Below, piece by piece: positions 5,441 to 6,330 of a stretch of DNA of 6,330 nucleotides (positions are counted from its first letter, which is position 1; the number at the start of each line of letters is the position of its first letter). The stretch covers positions 1-6,330 of the forward strand of contig JAKSQG010000101.1 of the NCBI GenBank assembly GCA_024404275.1, in the 5' to 3' direction. This DNA comes from Clostridia bacterium. GTDB lineage: Bacteria > Bacillota > Clostridia > Christensenellales > Aristaeellaceae. The notes beneath the pieces are model-generated. The model did no database searches. It was not told the origin of the DNA and was given only the letters and a program-made list of their open reading frames with translations. A program made the translations under genes and the position numbers.

Positions 5441-5532
5441 GTTTTCAAATACGTTTGCAAGGCGATTCAGGCTTCGAAAGCAGTGGAATCTGTCCCGACA
5501 ATACCGGTCGTGTCCTGCAGGAGGCAATGTAT

Positions 5533-6330
5533 TTATTCTTTCTTTCCGGGAGACGCGGTATCAATGCCCGCCGCGCCCTTGAGGCCCAGACGTTCGGTAG
5601 CTTCCTCGCGCATCTTGTATTTGAGAATTTTACCGGCGGCGTTCATCGGGAAGGCATCCACAAACTCGATGTAGCGCGGCACCTTGTGGCGGGCCAAAGA
5701 AGCCTTGATATAGGTCAGCATCTCCTCCACCGTCACAGAGCCGGGCTCCTTCAGGATGACGCACGCCATGATCTCCTCGCCGTACTTTTTATCCGGCACA
5801 CCGATGACCTGCACATCCTTGACCGCGGGATGAGTGTAAATAAACTCCTCGATTTCCTTGGGATAGATGTTTTCGCCGCCGCGGATGATCATATCCTTCA
5901 GACGGCCCGTAATGCGGAAGCAGTTCTGTTCATCACGGCAGGCCAGGTCGCCGCTGTGCAGCCAACCATCCTTATCGATGGCGGCGGCTGTCGCCTCGGG
6001 CATCTTGTAGTAGCCCTTCATGATGTTATAACCGCGGGAGCAGAACTCGCCGTTCACGCCCACCGGCACTTCCTCGCCCGTCTCGGGATCGATGACCTTG
6101 CACTCGACATGCGGGAAGGCATAGCCGACCGTGTTGACGCGCAGGTCGAGCGGGTCGCCGCAGGCACTCATGGTGCTGCCGGGGGCGGACTCCGTCTGAC
6201 CATACACGCTGACGATGTCCAGCATGTGCATCTCGTCAGGCTGCGCGGCACGGCGCATCAGTTCGGGCGGGCAGCCGCTGCCGGCCATAATGCCCGTACG
6301 CATGTAGGAAAAGTCCGTCTTGCGGTAATC
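5533..6330 (-). CDS. AMP-forming acyl-CoA synthetase (YngI/AcsF-like), C-terminal part; 5' end outside window
   Basis: The frame is open to the window edge and gives 265 residues ending at TAA (5533-5535). The Met at 6303 is internal: the preceding codons DYRKTDFSY continue the protein into MRTGIMAGSGCPPEL, a stretch typical of YngI/AcsF/FadD-type ligases. Adenylation-superfamily motifs follow in order: A5 YGQTES, TVGYAFPHVECKV, GEFCSRGYNIMKGYYK, A7 WLHSGDL, A8 ITGRLKDMIIRGGENIYPKEIEEF (given as the hinge and following helix), VIGVPDKKYGEEIMA and A10 PMNAAGKILK, whose Gly-Lys lysine is the expected catalytic residue. The reaction is ATP-dependent activation of a carboxylic acid to acyl-AMP, then transfer to CoA, in the cytoplasm. 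Chain length or substrate cannot be deduced because the substrate-pocket half is missing. The last 25 residues extend beyond the usual family end. It converges on the reductase gene, separated by the bidirectional terminator, and shows no functional link to it. Confidence 0.93.
   Translation of the reverse strand, partial: DYRKTDFSYMRTGIMAGSGCPPELMRRAAQPDEMHMLDIVSVYGQTESAPGSTMSACGDPLDLRVNTVGYAFPHVECKVIDPETGEEVPVGVNGEFCSRGYNIMKGYYKMPEATAAAIDKDGWLHSGDLACRDEQNCFRITGRLKDMIIRGGENIYPKEIEEFIYTHPAVKDVQVIGVPDKKYGEEIMACVILKEPGSVTVEEMLTYIKASLARHKVPRYIEFVDAFPMNAAGKILKYKMREEATERLGLKGAAGIDTASPGKKE

Larger units (their letters stand above)
5205..5532. other. Intergenic debris region without an intact gene
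   Basis: This 328-base stretch lies between the reductase terminator and the acyl-CoA synthetase stop. It contains the GNAT-like tail (5227-5313), the integrase remnant (5325-5373), and a bidirectional terminator (5406-5440). Bases 5441-5532 show no coding signal, promoter or RNA structure that I can support, apart from the short palindrome TCCTGCAGGA (5513-5522). A 77-codon frame through 5227-5460 is not a gene: it reads the integrase remnant in the wrong frame. Confidence 0.7.

Noticed and set aside
5227..5460. 77-codon minus-strand frame as a small gene
   Set aside because: It reads the integrase remnant out of frame before entering the GNAT-like tail, and it starts beyond the terminator hairpin, so it is a chimera of debris.
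1..6330. CRISPR array, insertion sequence or intact mobile element
   Set aside because: No regularly spaced repeats, transposase motifs or terminal inverted repeats were found; only two broken integrase ends indicate mobility.

Overview
The window looks like chromosomal DNA of an anaerobic, gut-type Gram-positive bacterium (Firmicutes, class Clostridia). This is inferred from the Firmicutes-style tRNA-Trp, strong AAGGAGG ribosome sites, intrinsic terminators with T runs, a secreted flavin-type reductase and a YngI/AcsF-like acyl-CoA synthetase. Species cannot be named from the sequence.

Layout from left to right. Bases 1-47 are the 3' part of tRNA-Trp (anticodon CCA), followed by its own terminator (52-90). 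Next, on the minus strand, is the C-terminal part of a tyrosine recombinase (97-549), which lacks its N-terminal half and the first catalytic arginine. Immediately upstream of it on the same strand is a complete UvrA-family ATPase gene (553-3060). It encodes the short UvrA2 / class III type, without the UvrB-binding domain. Its promoter (3111-3139) carries a perfect 16-bp dyad over the -35 box. Divergent from it, on the plus strand, is a complete secreted FMN/FAD reductase of the fumarate-reductase (flavocytochrome c) family (3271-5154). That gene has an extended -10 promoter, a stem-loop at the likely mRNA 5' end, a consensus ribosome site and a strong terminator (5177-5204).

Bases 5205-5532 hold no intact gene. 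They contain a short C-terminal GNAT-like remnant (5227-5313) joined to a second integrase C-terminal remnant. This second remnant (5325-5373) is a 46/49 copy of the integrase end beside the tRNA. A bidirectional terminator (5406-5440) and about 90 bases with nothing recognisable follow. The right end is the C-terminal 265 codons of an AMP-forming acyl-CoA synthetase on the minus strand (5533-6330, cut by the window edge).

The genes do not form one evident pathway. The best reading is a tRNA-Trp integration hotspot where decayed integrase ends flank two cargo-like, individually transcribed genes: a UvrA-like ATPase with its own candidate operator, and an extracytoplasmic anaerobic reductase. 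I see no clear new multi-gene system. The most noteworthy signals are the duplicated integrase remnants, the candidate operator, the short UvrA and the altered flavinylation motif of the reductase.
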